DNA of 64,000 bases from contig NZ_LMOV01000001.1 of assembly GCF_001424265.1 (NCBI RefSeq), forward strand, positions 397,873 through 461,872. Reading direction: 5' to 3'. Below the pieces are notes generated by a model. That model had not been told where the DNA came from, did no database searches, and was given only the letters and a program-made list of their open reading frames with translations. Below, one piece after another: positions 1-12,764 of the stretch; within the stretch, counting starts at the first letter, position 1, and the number at the start of each line of letters is the position of its first letter. Source of the stretch: Acidovorax sp. Leaf160 (lineage in GTDB: Bacteria; Pseudomonadota; Gammaproteobacteria; Burkholderiales; Burkholderiaceae_C). A program made the translations under genes and the position numbers.

Positions 1-358
1 TGCCGCGCAGGAGACCGCGCCCGCCAGCGCCGACGTGCTCGATCTCACCGCGCTGCTCAGGCGCAGCCTGGAGGGCGGCAAGGGCAGGAAGGGCGGCGGC
101 AGCGGCAAGGGCGCCGCGGACCCGGAGGCGGATGAAGACGCCGCAGCAAAAGAGGCCGGGAAGAAGACCGCCAGCCGGGGCGGCAAGTCCGCCTCGGTGA
201 CCGACCTGCCCCGCAAGGCCGCCGCCAAGAAGGCTGCGCCCGCGGCGAAGAAGGCCGCCGCTGCCAGGAAGGCTCCCGCCAAGAAGGCCGCTGGCGCTGC
301 CAAGGCGAAGAGCCGCAGCCCCGCGCCAGCGAAGAAGCCCGCCCGCCGGGCGGCCTGA
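1..358 (+). CDS. ku: Ku protein, C-terminal part (gene runs in from the left)
   Basis: Only the last ~118 codons are present; the reading frame is open from base 2 to the TGA at 356-358. Bacterial Ku is the homodimeric ring that binds DNA double-strand ends and recruits LigD in non-homologous end joining. The visible part begins just before a typical end of the Ku core (DLTALLRRSLEGG). It continues as a long low-complexity tail rich in Lys, Ala and Pro with repeated KKAA/KKAP blocks, as in Ku proteins with a basic DNA-binding C-terminal extension. The stop is 14 bases before ligD on the same strand, so the two are almost certainly co-transcribed. The Ku call rests on the short core end plus the ligD neighbour, because the beta-barrel is outside the window. 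Confidence 0.85.
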   Translation, partial: AAQETAPASADVLDLTALLRRSLEGGKGRKGGGSGKGAADPEADEDAAAKEAGKKTASRGGKSASVTDLPRKAAAKKAAPAAKKAAAARKAPAKKAAGAAKAKSRSPAPAKKPARRAA

Positions 359-372
359 GGGGCAGGCGCGCC

Positions 373-3060
373 ATGGCCCGAAAGACCCAGGACCCGACGA
401 AGGCGACGAGCGGCACGAGCGCCACGAGCGCGAAAAAGAAGAAGGCCGCTCCCGCTCCCGCAGCCGACGCTGCGGCCGCACCCGACGCACCCGACGCACT
501 CGCGGTCTACCGCGGCAAGCGCAACTTCGCGGTGACGCCGGAGCCCGCGGAGGGCGGCGAACCGGGCACGGAGGCGCTGCAGTACGTGATCCAGAAGCAC
601 TGGGCCAGCCGGCTGCATTACGACCTGCGGCTGGAGATCGGCGGCACCATGAAGAGCTGGGCGGTGCCCAAGGGCCCCAGCTTCGACCCGGCCGACAAGC
701 GCATGGCGGTGCAGGTGGAGGATCACCCCATTTCGTACAACCGCTTCGAGGGGCAGATTCCGGCCAAGCAGTACGGCGCCGGCAAGGTGATCATCTGGGA
801 CAGCGGCTACTGGTCGCCGGTGGGCGACCCGGAAGCCGGCTGGCGCGAGGGCAAGCTCAAGTTCAGTCTGCACGGCCACAAGCTGGAAGGCCACTGGACG
901 CTGGTGCGCATGCACGGACGCGGCAGCGAGAAGCAGCCGCCCTGGCTGCTCATCAAGGAGCGCGACGGACTGGAGCGCCCAGCCGCCGAGTTCGACGTGG
1001 TGGAGGCCATGCCCGACAGCGTGGCCGCGCTGCCCCCCGTGCCGGCACCGGGCGCGCAGGTGGCGCGTGCCGCTGCAGAACCCACGGTCAAGCACGCCGC
1101 CAAGGCTCGCCGGGCGGCGTTGCCGCAGGAGCTCAAGCCCCAGCTCGCCACGCTGGTGGACGGGCCGCCCGCCGATGCGCAGGACTGGCTGTGGGAGCTC
1201 AAGTTCGACGGCTACCGGCTGCTCGCCCGCATCGAACGCGGAGCGGTGCGGCTGATCACGCGCAACGGCAACGACTGGACGGAACGCATGCCGCGCCTGG
1301 CGAAGGCGGTGGCGCAGCTGCCGCTGAAATCCGGCTGGATCGATGGCGAGGTGCTGGTGATGGACGAACAGGGCGCGCCCGACTTCCAGGCGCTGCAGAA
1401 CGCCTTCGACGCCCAGGCGACCAGCCACCTGGTGTATTACGTCTTCGACATGCCTTTCGCCGACGGACGCGACCTCAGGCCGCTGCCGCTGGACGAGCGA
1501 CGCGAGCTGCTGCGGGCGGTGGTCGAACAGGCGCCCGAGGCTGCGGCCGATGCGGTGCGTTTCAGCGAGGCCTTCGAGGCGCGTGCCTCCGACCTGGTGC
1601 CTGCCGCCTGCCGGCTGGGGTTCGAGGGCGTGATCGGCAAGCGCCGTTCGGCTCCCTATGCATCGCGCCGCAATGCCGACTGGATCAAGCTCAAGTGCAG
1701 CCAGCGGCAGGAATTCGTCATCTGCGGCTTCACCGAACCCCAGGGCACGCGCACCGGCCTGGGCGCGCTGCTGCTGGGGGTGCACGGCGACGACGGCCAA
1801 TTGCGCTATGCCGGCAGCGTGGGCACCGGCTTCAACGAGCGCACGCTGGCGGAACTGCGCGAGCGGCTGGAGGCGCTGCAAGCCGACGCCAGTCCGTTCG
1901 ACCGGGCGCCCGCCATCGGCAAGAAGCCCCTCTGGGTCCGGCCCCGGCTGCTGGCCGAGGTGTCCTTTGCCGAGTGGACGCGCGAGGGCCGCATCCGCCA
2001 CGCGGTGTTCCATGGCCTGCGCGAAGACAAGCCGGCCCGGGCCATCGTGCGCGAGCAACCGCAGCAGGCGCCGCGCCCCGCCACTGGCAAGGCGGCGGCG
2101 AAGAAGAAGGCAGAGAAAGCAGAGAAGGCGGGCCGCAAGAAGCAGGGCGCTGCCGCCGCTGCCCCGCAGGTGCCATCGTCTCTGCGCGTGACGCATCCGC
2201 AGCGGGTGATCGACCCCTCCACCGGCTTCACCAAGCTGGACCTGGTGCGCTATTACGCCCAGGTCGGCCCGCTGATGATGGAGCACCTGGAGCGGCGCCC
2301 GGTGGCGCTGGTGCGGGCGCCGGACGGCGTGGGCGGCGAGCTGTTCTTCCAGAAGCACATGGAGCGCACGGCGCTGGACGGCATCGCCCAGCTGGACCCG
2401 GCGCTGGATCCGGGCCACGGCCCCTTGATGGCGGTGGCCCGGCCGGAAGGGCTGCTGGCTGCGGCGCAGATGAACGTGCTGGAGTTCCACACCTGGAATG
2501 CCCGGCAGGACCGCATCGAAAAGCCCGACCGCCTGACCCTGGACCTGGACCCGGGTGAGGGCGTGCCATGGGGCCATGTGCAGGAAGCCGCCGAACTGGT
2601 GCGGGTGCTGCTCACCGAACTGGGCCTGCCTGCCTACCTGAAGACCAGCGGCGGCAAGGGGCTGCATGTGGTGGTACCCATCAAGCGCCTGCACGGCTGG
2701 GACACCGTCAAGGGCTTTTCGCAGGCGCTGGTGCAGCACCTGGCCCGCACCATTCCGCAACGCTTCGTCGCCAAGAGCGGGCCGAAGAACCGGGTGGGCA
2801 AGATCTTCGCCGACTATCTGCGCAATGGGCGGGGCGCCACCACGGTGAGTGCCTGGTCGGCACGCTCACGGCCCGGCATGGGGATTTCGGTGCCTGTGGG
2901 GTGGAACGAGCTGGAGAAGCTCACCAGTGGCGCGCACTGGACGGTGGCCACGGTCGACGAGCGGCTGCGGCTGGGCAACACGCCGTGGGAGGGTTACGCC
3001 GAGGCGGCGGTGTCGATCACGGCCGCCATGAAGCGTCTGGCAGCGCTAGGCGGGGGGTGA
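373..3060 (+). CDS. ligD: Multidomain NHEJ DNA ligase LigD (phosphoesterase-ligase-polymerase)
   Basis: 895 residues in the three-domain order known from Pseudomonas LigD. Residues ~55-200 form the 3'-phosphoesterase domain (HWASRLHYDLRLE and DHPISYNRFEG). Residues ~250-570 form the ATP-dependent ligase; its adenylated lysine is K277 in ELKFDGYRL, followed by IDGEVLV and the distal WIKLKC motif. A Lys/Ala-rich linker (~575-610) leads to the primase-like polymerase domain, ~615-890. The polymerase metal-binding pair is D724 and D726 in LTLDLDPGEG, and TSGGKGLHV follows. The enzyme trims 3' ends, adds a few nucleotides and seals breaks held by Ku. The ATG is preceded by a GGGGCAGG-like ribosome site and lies directly behind ku. 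All catalytic motifs I could place are intact. Confidence 0.97.
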   Translation: MARKTQDPTKATSGTSATSAKKKKAAPAPAADAAAAPDAPDALAVYRGKRNFAVTPEPAEGGEPGTEALQYVIQKHWASRLHYDLRLEIGGTMKSWAVPKGPSFDPADKRMAVQVEDHPISYNRFEGQIPAKQYGAGKVIIWDSGYWSPVGDPEAGWREGKLKFSLHGHKLEGHWTLVRMHGRGSEKQPPWLLIKERDGLERPAAEFDVVEAMPDSVAALPPVPAPGAQVARAAAEPTVKHAAKARRAALPQELKPQLATLVDGPPADAQDWLWELKFDGYRLLARIERGAVRLITRNGNDWTERMPRLAKAVAQLPLKSGWIDGEVLVMDEQGAPDFQALQNAFDAQATSHLVYYVFDMPFADGRDLRPLPLDERRELLRAVVEQAPEAAADAVRFSEAFEARASDLVPAACRLGFEGVIGKRRSAPYASRRNADWIKLKCSQRQEFVICGFTEPQGTRTGLGALLLGVHGDDGQLRYAGSVGTGFNERTLAELRERLEALQADASPFDRAPAIGKKPLWVRPRLLAEVSFAEWTREGRIRHAVFHGLREDKPARAIVREQPQQAPRPATGKAAAKKKAEKAEKAGRKKQGAAAAAPQVPSSLRVTHPQRVIDPSTGFTKLDLVRYYAQVGPLMMEHLERRPVALVRAPDGVGGELFFQKHMERTALDGIAQLDPALDPGHGPLMAVARPEGLLAAAQMNVLEFHTWNARQDRIEKPDRLTLDLDPGEGVPWGHVQEAAELVRVLLTELGLPAYLKTSGGKGLHVVVPIKRLHGWDTVKGFSQALVQHLARTIPQRFVAKSGPKNRVGKIFADYLRNGRGATTVSAWSARSRPGMGISVPVGWNELEKLTSGAHWTVATVDERLRLGNTPWEGYAEAAVSITAAMKRLAALGGG

Positions 3061-3112
3061 CCGGGCGAGAAACGATCGGGTGGGTGGAGGGCGGGCGGCG
3101 GGCTGCGAGCCC

Positions 3113-3301
3113 TCAACCCAGCGCCTGGGGCTCGGAAAACGCGGAGTCGGCGAATTGCCGCTCCTCGGCGCGCCTGCGCCGCTCGCTGCCGTAGAGCGGC
3201 AGGTCGTCCGCCTGCTGGCGCTGGTGGCCGGGAAGGTCGGCCTCGCCCATCTGCCAGCGGGGCGCTTCGTCTTCGTCGAAATGGCTGTCGAACAGGAACA
3301 T
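3113..3301 (-). CDS. Small hypothetical acidic protein
   Basis: A 62-residue frame starting MFLFDSHFDEDEAP, convergent with ligD and ending 52 bases after it. I do not recognise a family. A GGAGA sequence seven bases before the ATG is a plausible ribosome site, and I chose this start over longer upstream extensions for that reason. The product is hydrophilic, with an acidic N-terminus and an Arg/Gln-rich middle (RQQADDLPLYG), without membrane segments. It could be a real conserved small protein or a chance frame in GC-rich DNA. Confidence 0.45.
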   Translation of the reverse strand: MFLFDSHFDEDEAPRWQMGEADLPGHQRQQADDLPLYGSERRRRAEERQFADSAFSEPQALG

Positions 3302-3522
3302 GGCTTGGTCTCCGCATGCCGGCGCGAGATGGCCAGCTTGACAGCCATTGGGCCGCTGTAATGGCAAGGCCGGGGTCGGCCCGGCGACGCAGTCGGTGTA
3401 GGCGCCCGCCGACGGCTGCGGAAGGTGTGACAAGCTGTGACAGGACTAGCCATGCAGGCTTCTCTAGAATCGCGCCCTTTGCCTGGCGCCAACGCGTCCG
3501 TCTTCCGTCTTCCGTCCCCACC

Positions 3523-4407
3523 ATGCACATCGTCGTCAACGAAGAACTCAAGGCCTACATCGACCCCCTCACCCCCCAGGAATACGAAGCGCTGGAACGC
3601 AGCCTGCTGGCCGAGGGCTGCCGGGACGCCCTGGTGCTGTGGGGCGACGTGCTGGTGGACGGCCACAACCGTTACGGAATCTGCATGCGCCACGGCCTGC
3701 CGTTCCAGACCGTTCAGGCCACCCGGTTCGAGACGATGGAGGACGTGCATCTCTGGATGATCGACCAGCACCTGGGCCGGCGCAGCGTGTCCGACTTCCA
3801 GCGCGGTGTCCTGGCCCTGCGCAAGAAGGAGATCGTGCAGTCGCGCCTGGCGCGCAGCCAGGGCGCCAAGGCTCCGGATGGCGGCGAGCAGGGCAACAGG
3901 GATGGCGGCGCAACGGACGCCAGCACGCACGCCGGCGCCCAGGCCCCGTCCGATCCCACGGCCTCGCTCCCCGCGCCAGATGCGCTGGACAGCCGCGAAG
4001 CCATCGCACGGGCGGCGCGCATCAGCAGCAGCCAGGTGTTGATGATCGAGAAGATCCGCAAGCAGGCCGCGCCCGAAGTGGTGGCCGCCGTGAAGTCGGG
4101 GGCCATCTCGATCAACGCGGCCGCTGCGGTGGCGACGCTGCCGGCGCAAGAGCAGGTGGCGGCGGCCACCGGCGGCAAGGAAGAATTGCGCCAGGCGGCC
4201 AAGCGTGCCCGGGAGGCCAAGCGCAAGCCGCCGGCGGACGCGCCCTCGCAGGCGGCTCCGCAGGACGCGGCCGAATCGCCCCGGGCTGCGGAAGGCGATG
4301 AGCTGCAGGCCCTGCGCGACCGCGTGGCCGCCCTGACCGCCGAAAACGCCGCACTGCGGGCCCGGTTGCAGGCCCTGAGCGACAGCGACGCGGCGGCGCC
4401 CTTCTGA
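3523..4407 (+). CDS. ParB-like nuclease-domain protein (plasmid replication/partition type)
   Basis: 294 residues. The N-terminal ~95 residues resemble a ParB/Srx-fold domain with the motif VLVDGHNRYGIC, which in ParB-like proteins forms part of the nucleotide-binding site. A low-complexity linker follows (~110-160). A helical region with a repeated-helix look (~165-235, including SINAAAAVATLP) may bind DNA, and a short coiled coil closes the protein (DELQALRDRVAALTAENAAL). There is no ParA neighbour, so this is not the chromosomal parAB pair; similar orphan proteins are usually named plasmid replication/partition related. I chose the ATG at 3523 because homology-like sequence begins there, although the frame is open further upstream. 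Role unknown. Confidence 0.75.
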   Translation: MHIVVNEELKAYIDPLTPQEYEALERSLLAEGCRDALVLWGDVLVDGHNRYGICMRHGLPFQTVQATRFETMEDVHLWMIDQHLGRRSVSDFQRGVLALRKKEIVQSRLARSQGAKAPDGGEQGNRDGGATDASTHAGAQAPSDPTASLPAPDALDSREAIARAARISSSQVLMIEKIRKQAAPEVVAAVKSGAISINAAAAVATLPAQEQVAAATGGKEELRQAAKRAREAKRKPPADAPSQAAPQDAAESPRAAEGDELQALRDRVAALTAENAALRARLQALSDSDAAAPF

Positions 4408-4504
4408 CCCGGCGCGGAACGGCTGCGGTTGAAGGCCTCAGCCTACAAGCGAAAGGGTATGCGGCCCCTATCATCCGCGACCACTTCTTCCGCCACCCTA
4501 CTCC

Positions 4505-7986
<3,482 letters not shown>

Positions 7987-7990
<4 letters not shown>

Positions 7991-8910
7991 TCCAGGACCG
8001 CCCCGTGCCGCTGCACTTCGAGGAGGCAAGCCCTCCGGAGCATTCGGTGTTGGTGTCGGCATCGGCGTCGGTATCGGCGCCGCACCGCAAGAAGACCTTC
8101 GATATCGAGCAGCAGTTGCTGGTCGAGGCGATCTACCACCGCTACCACTACGATTTCCGCGGCTATGCCCAGGCCTCGCTGAAGCGGCGGCTGCAGACGG
8201 CGCTGACGCGTTTCCAGTGCCGCACGCTGTCGCAGCTGCAGCATCTGGTGCTGCACGAACCCGAGGTGTTTCCGGCGATGCTGGAGTACCTCACCGTGCA
8301 GGTCAGCGAGATGTTCCGCGACCCGCCGTATTTCCGCGCCCTGCGCGAGACGGTGGTGCCCATCCTGCGCACCTATCCCTCGCTCAAGATCTGGGTCGCG
8401 GGCTGCAGCACCGGCGAGGAGGTGTATTCACTCGCGATCCTGCTGCGCGAGGAGGGGCTGCTGGAGCGCACCCTGATCTATGCCACCGACATCAACGCCA
8501 CGGCGCTGCAGAAGGCCGAGGCGGGCGTGTACGACATCGACCGGGCGCGGGGCTTCACCGAGAACCACGCCCGCTCGGGTGGGCGGGGTTCGCTGTCGGA
8601 TCACTACACGGCTGCGTACGGCCGCATGATGATCGACAAGACCCTGCGCCGGCACATCGTGTTCTCGGACCACAGCCTGGCGACCGACAGCGTCTTTGCC
8701 GAAGTGCACCTGGTGTCCTGCCGCAACGTGCTGATCTACTTCGACCGCGATCTGCAGAACCGGGCACTGTCGCTGTTTTGCGATGCGCTGTGCCACAAGG
8801 GCTTTCTCGGCCTGGGGTCCAAGGAGTCGCTGCGTTTTTCCACGCAGGCGCCGGCCTTCGACGAATTCGCGCCGGAAGAGCGCGTCTACCGCAAGAAGGC
8901 CGGGCTGTGA
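7987..8910 (+). CDS. cheR: CheR-type glutamate methyltransferase
   Basis: 307 residues. CheR transfers methyl groups from S-adenosylmethionine to receptor glutamates. A variable leader of ~30 residues is followed by the N-terminal helical domain and the SAM-binding fold with AGCSTGEEVYSLAI. Also visible are YATDINATAL and the family signature LVSCRNVLIYF. The GTG start overlaps the kinase stop as GTGA, which implies translational coupling and fixes the start. CheB follows with a one-base overlap. No methyl-accepting receptor, CheA or CheW is in the window, so the substrate is not evident. In related loci such CheR/CheB pairs accompany large hybrid kinases. Confidence 0.93.
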
Positions 8911-9548
8911 TGGCACAGACAGGGACGCAGGCGCAGACAGGTACGCAGCCGCAGCCCGGGGCCTCGCGGCAGCGGCGGTTCGAGACGGTGGTGATCGGCG
9001 GGTCGGCGGGCAGCATCGACGCGCTGGCGGTGCTGCTGGAGGCCTTGCCGGCCAGCCTGCGGGCGGCCATCGTGGTGGTGGTGCATCTGCCCCGTGAAAA
9101 GCCCAGCCTGCTGCGCAGGATCTTCGAGCCGCGCTGCGCACTGGCGCTGCGCGACGCGCACGACAAGGAACCGCTGGAGCCGGGCACGGTGTATTTCGCG
9201 CCGCCCGACTACCACGTACTGCTGGACGCCGGGCCCACCCTCGCGCTGTCGGTGGATGACCCGGTGCATTTTTCGCGGCCGTCCATCGACGTGCTGTTCG
9301 AGTCGGCGGCCGACGCCTGTGGCGACCGGCTGCTGGCCATCCTGCTGTCGGGCGCCAATGCCGACGGTGCGCAGGGCCTGGCGGCCGTGCAGGCCGCCGG
9401 CGGCGCGACGCTGGTGCAATCGCCCGCCAGCTGCCTCATGTCCTTCATGCCCGAAGCCGCCCTGGCGCGGATGCAACCAGACCATGTCCTGCCGCCAGAC
9501 GCCATGGCGGCGCTGTTGCAGCAATGGCATTCCGGGAGACAACTGTGA
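8910..9548 (+). CDS. cheB: CheB-type methylesterase without a receiver domain
   Basis: 212 residues, corresponding only to the CheB catalytic domain. The catalytic triad can be placed: S32 in VIGGSAGS, H59 in VVVVHLP and D152 in SGANADG. Classical CheB carries an N-terminal receiver that restrains the esterase until phosphorylated; here the N-terminus is just ~23 Gln/Thr/Pro-rich residues. Control must therefore come from elsewhere, perhaps from the receivers of neighbouring kinases. The ATG overlaps the cheR stop as TGATG. The product would demethylate or deamidate the target methylated by the preceding CheR. Confidence 0.92.
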   Translation: MAQTGTQAQTGTQPQPGASRQRRFETVVIGGSAGSIDALAVLLEALPASLRAAIVVVVHLPREKPSLLRRIFEPRCALALRDAHDKEPLEPGTVYFAPPDYHVLLDAGPTLALSVDDPVHFSRPSIDVLFESAADACGDRLLAILLSGANADGAQGLAAVQAAGGATLVQSPASCLMSFMPEAALARMQPDHVLPPDAMAALLQQWHSGRQL

Positions 9549-10723
9549 TTCTTGCCCCTTCCTCTCCTCGAGGCGCGCCGCTGAACAGCTGCGTGAAGTG
9601 CCTCATCGTCGACGACGTCGAGGAGAACCTGATCGCGCTGGAGGCCTTGCTGCGCCGCGATGGCGTGGAGATCCTGCGCGCGGCCTCGGGGCCCGAGGCG
9701 CTGGAGCTGCTGCTGCAGCACACCGATGTGGCACTGGCGCTGCTGGACGTGCAGATGCCGGAGATGAATGGGTTCGAACTGGCCGAACTCATCCGCGGCA
9801 GCGAGCGCACCCGCCATGTCCCGCTCATCTTCATGACGGCCGGCTCGCGCGACCAGAACTGGCAGTTCAAGGGCTATGAATCCGGCGCGGTCGATTTCCT
9901 CTACAAGCCCATCGATCCGCACATGCTGATCAACAAGGCCAACGTGTTCTTCGAGCTGCAGCGGCAGAAGCAGGCGCTGGCCTTCGAGCTGCAGGAGCGG
10001 ACCGAGGCGCTGCGCATCAACGACATGTTCATGGCCGTGCTGAGCCACGACCTGCGCGGGCCCCTGAGCGCCATCCTGGCCTCGGCCGTGGTGCTGCAGC
10101 GGTCCATCGACGCCGAAAAGGTGCCGCTGCTGGGCAGCAAGATCCAGGCAAGCGGCAGGCGCATGAGCCGCATGATCGAGGATCTGCTGGACGTGACCCG
10201 TGCGCGGCAGGCCGGCGGCCTGGTGATGCAGACCGGCACGCAAGCCGACCTGGCGGCCGCGGCCCAGCGCACGGTGCAGGAATTGCGCGACGCGCACCCG
10301 GCGCGCGTGATCGAGATGAGCCAGCAGGGCGACCTGCAGGGGTGGTGGGATATCGACCGGCTCTGCCAGGTGCTGGGCAACCTGCTGGGCAATGCGATCC
10401 ACCACGGCACGCCCGACCAGCCGGTGCAGCTGTACCTGGACGGCACCGCACCCTGCGAAGTGGTGTTGAGCACGTCCAACGGCGGCAGCATCCCGGCCGC
10501 CCTGCTGCCCCATCTGTTCGATCCGTTCCGGGGCAGCACGCAGGCGGCGCCGGGCCAGCACAAGGGCCTTGGCCTGGGGCTCTACATCGTGCAGCAGATC
10601 GTGCACGGCCACGGCGGGCAGATCGAGGCGGCGTCCGAAGGGGGGCGCACCGTGTTCCAGGTGCGGCTGCCGCGCGGCGGCCCGCCTACGGAAGCTCCAG
10701 GCTTTTCAGAACTGCAAAAGTGA
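9545..10723 (+). CDS. Receiver-histidine kinase (REC-HisKA-HATPase), soluble
   Basis: 392 residues. An N-terminal receiver begins at KCLIVDDVEENL, with its acceptor aspartate in LLDVQMPEMNGFEL. A short helix leads to the HisKA box (VLSHDLRGPLSAIL) and an HATPase domain ending GLGLGLYIVQQ. There is no membrane segment. I chose the GTG at 9545 because it forms the same GTGA overlap with cheB that cheR forms with the first kinase; an ATG at 9524 lies in frame and would overlap cheB by 25 bases. A receiver in front of a kinase suggests it is activated by phosphotransfer from the upstream hybrid kinase and passes the signal on. Confidence 0.9.
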   Translation: MILAPSSPRGAPLNSCVKCLIVDDVEENLIALEALLRRDGVEILRAASGPEALELLLQHTDVALALLDVQMPEMNGFELAELIRGSERTRHVPLIFMTAGSRDQNWQFKGYESGAVDFLYKPIDPHMLINKANVFFELQRQKQALAFELQERTEALRINDMFMAVLSHDLRGPLSAILASAVVLQRSIDAEKVPLLGSKIQASGRRMSRMIEDLLDVTRARQAGGLVMQTGTQADLAAAAQRTVQELRDAHPARVIEMSQQGDLQGWWDIDRLCQVLGNLLGNAIHHGTPDQPVQLYLDGTAPCEVVLSTSNGGSIPAALLPHLFDPFRGSTQAAPGQHKGLGLGLYIVQQIVHGHGGQIEAASEGGRTVFQVRLPRGGPPTEAPGFSELQK

Positions 10724-10779
10724 AGCAGGCTGGCCAGGGGCGGTGCATCCACCGCCCGCTGCGCCGAGGCGGGGCGTGT

Positions 10780-11328
10780 TCAGGAGAGGCGTGTGGCCTG
10801 TAGGCCGGCCTCTACTTCGTCCAGCAGCATTTCCAGCTCGTCCATGTCGAACGGCTTGAGCAGGGCGCGCACATTCGGTCCCAGGGCGGTGGCGCCTTCC
10901 TGGGCAAACTGATAGCCCGAGCACAGGACGAGCCACCGCGCGGGGTGCTTGCCCAGCAGGCAGCGCGCCAGATCGGTGCCCGTCATGCCGGGCAGGGTGA
11001 CATCGGTGATCACCAGGTCGAAAGGCTCCCGCGCATCGTGCTGCAGCGCTTCTTCTGCGGTGGCGCACACGGTCACCTGGCGCTCGTCGCTCTCCAGCAG
11101 CATGCCCATGGCTTCCCGCAGTTCGCAGTTGTCCTCCACATAGAGGATGCGCAATGCGGACCTGCAGGGATGGAAGGCGATGGTGTCGGCGGCGTCGGTG
11201 GCGATCAGCGATGAAGTCAGGCGGTTGTCCTCGATAGGGGTGGAGAAAGGCGATGCGTTGGAAGCTTGCGCAGCCAGCAGGCGCGCATCCGCCGCACGAG
11301 CGGACGCCGAATGGTTATCGGCTTGCAT
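10780..11328 (-). CDS. Single-domain response regulator with N-terminal extension
   Basis: 182 residues, convergent with the receiver-kinase gene. The C-terminal ~120 residues are a receiver: LRILYVEDNCELREAMG holds the acidic pocket, the acceptor aspartate is in LVITDVTLPGMTG, and the conserved lysine is in LLKPFDMDEL. The first ~55 residues are Ala/Ser-rich and lack recognisable structure. There is no output domain, so it probably acts by protein contact or as a phosphate sink for the adjacent kinases. The start is uncertain: the ATG at 11328 lacks a clear ribosome site and the frame stays open upstream to 11769. Confidence 0.8.
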   Translation of the reverse strand: MQADNHSASARAADARLLAAQASNASPFSTPIEDNRLTSSLIATDAADTIAFHPCRSALRILYVEDNCELREAMGMLLESDERQVTVCATAEEALQHDAREPFDLVITDVTLPGMTGTDLARCLLGKHPARWLVLCSGYQFAQEGATALGPNVRALLKPFDMDELEMLLDEVEAGLQATRLS

Positions 11329-11755
11329 GGGTTGTGGCCCGCTGAATGCTGAAAGGACCTGCCGTGCCAGAGAATCGCCCACGTCCGCAGGCCTTGGCCC
11401 GCAATGGGCGCGCAGGAGAGCAGTGGCGGGATGCCATGGCGACGGGCCTTCCGAGAAGAGGACGAATGAGAGGACGAATGTTCGGGGGGCAGGCAGCGGT
11501 GCCGCCGGCACCGAACGCACCGTCGATGTTTTCCGGCAGCCACGCTGGCTGGCTGAGGGTGCCGCGATCTTCTGCGTCTTCGTCCGATGGGCTTGTAGGA
11601 CAACGGCGCTGAGCGCTTTCCTGCGGTGTCTGGCGGCTTGCGCTCGGGTGCGGTGTTTGCCGACAGCTTTCCCATGCCGTCGGCGTGATACTGACGTGAG
11701 GCCGTGGTGGCGTGCGTCTTGCATGGCCCCGGCGATGACTGAAAACGCTCGTCCC
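11329..11755. other. Intergenic region between divergent genes
   Basis: 427 bases between the lone response regulator (minus) and the transglutaminase-like gene (plus), so it should hold both promoters. I see no convincing -35/-10 pair. A short direct repeat, gaggacgaatg, occurs twice in a row around 11460-11480. Open frames cross the region on both strands, but none resembles a protein. Confidence 0.5.
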
Positions 11756-12673
11756 ATGATCAGAATCAAACTGCAGGTCGATCTCGCCTACACCGTGAAC
11801 GCTCCCGGCGGCGATTTCATTTTCAACTTCCATGCGGCGCACACCGGCCATCAGTCCGTGCAGGACGAGACGCTGTCGGTCACGCAGGGACGGGGCAATG
11901 GCGCCCCTCCCGTGGTGACGAATCTCTCGACCGACCCGACCACCGGCACCCGCTGCCTGCGGCTGAACGCCGAACCCGGCCCGCTGAACGTGGCCTATGC
12001 CGCCACCGTGGACATGCACCATGATGTCGCCGACCCGGCGCGCATTCCCGAGGTGCCTGTTTCCCAACTGCCCAACGAGACACTGCAGTACCTCTACCCC
12101 AGCCGTTACTGCCAGTCCGACCAGCTGGCCACGCTGGCCTTCCGCGAGTTCGGCCACCTGTGGCAGGGCTACAGCCGGGTACAGGCGATCCGCGACTGGG
12201 TTCACGCCCACGTGGAGTTCCGCTCCAACACCTCCAACTCCACCACCTCGGCGCTGGACACGTTCGTGCAACGCGTGGGCGTGTGCCGCGACTTCGCGCA
12301 TCTCATGATCGCCCTGTGCCGCGCGCTGAACATTCCCGCGCGCTTCGTCACCGGTACCGACTACGGCGCCGATCCGGCCCTGGGCCCGCCGGACTTCCAC
12401 GCTTACGTCGAAGCGTATCTGGGTGGCCGCTGGTATCTCTTCGATCCGTCCGGCACCGCCATCCCGATGGGCATGATCCGCATGGCCACCGGCCGCGATG
12501 CGGCCGACGTGGCGTTCGCCACCATCTTCGGCAACGTGGGCACCGAGGCGCCAAAGATCCGGGCCTGGGCCGTGCAGGACCCGGCACGCGGCTTCGAGCT
12601 GCCGCACCATTCCTCGCTGGCCCTGTCCACCGACGGCCCGTCGCCTCAGCAGGACCGGCGCCAGGCACAGTAA
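11756..12673 (+). CDS. Transglutaminase-like cysteine protease family protein
   Basis: 305 residues. The C-terminal half is a transglutaminase-like core with a complete catalytic triad: C177 in VGVCRDFAH, H215 in DFHAYVEAY and D230 in WYLFDPSG. The N-terminal ~110 residues are a beta-rich domain usually found in this family. No signal peptide is seen, so the protein is probably cytoplasmic. Family members act as peptidases or amidases; the substrate is unknown. I chose the ATG opening MIRIKLQVDLAYTV because the conserved N-terminus starts there; an in-frame ATG 21 bases upstream is possible. It stands alone, with no operon partner. Confidence 0.88.
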   Translation: MIRIKLQVDLAYTVNAPGGDFIFNFHAAHTGHQSVQDETLSVTQGRGNGAPPVVTNLSTDPTTGTRCLRLNAEPGPLNVAYAATVDMHHDVADPARIPEVPVSQLPNETLQYLYPSRYCQSDQLATLAFREFGHLWQGYSRVQAIRDWVHAHVEFRSNTSNSTTSALDTFVQRVGVCRDFAHLMIALCRALNIPARFVTGTDYGADPALGPPDFHAYVEAYLGGRWYLFDPSGTAIPMGMIRMATGRDAADVAFATIFGNVGTEAPKIRAWAVQDPARGFELPHHSSLALSTDGPSPQQDRRQAQ

Positions 12674-12764
12674 CTGCGCCCCGGCGTGGCTTGGCCCGGG
12701 CGCTCCTGGATCAAGAGCGATCGGCCATCGCATGCAGGACTGCAGCAGCCCGCCTCACCCCGCC

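Noticed and set aside
3046-4149. Long minus-strand frame opposite the ParB-like gene
   Set aside because: Antisense to a gene with a recognisable ParB-type motif; low-complexity His/Arg/Ala composition.
3523-4407. ParB-like gene as evidence for a plasmid or a partition locus
   Set aside because: There is no parA, rep gene, iterons or parS-like cluster nearby and the flanks are ordinary chromosomal genes.
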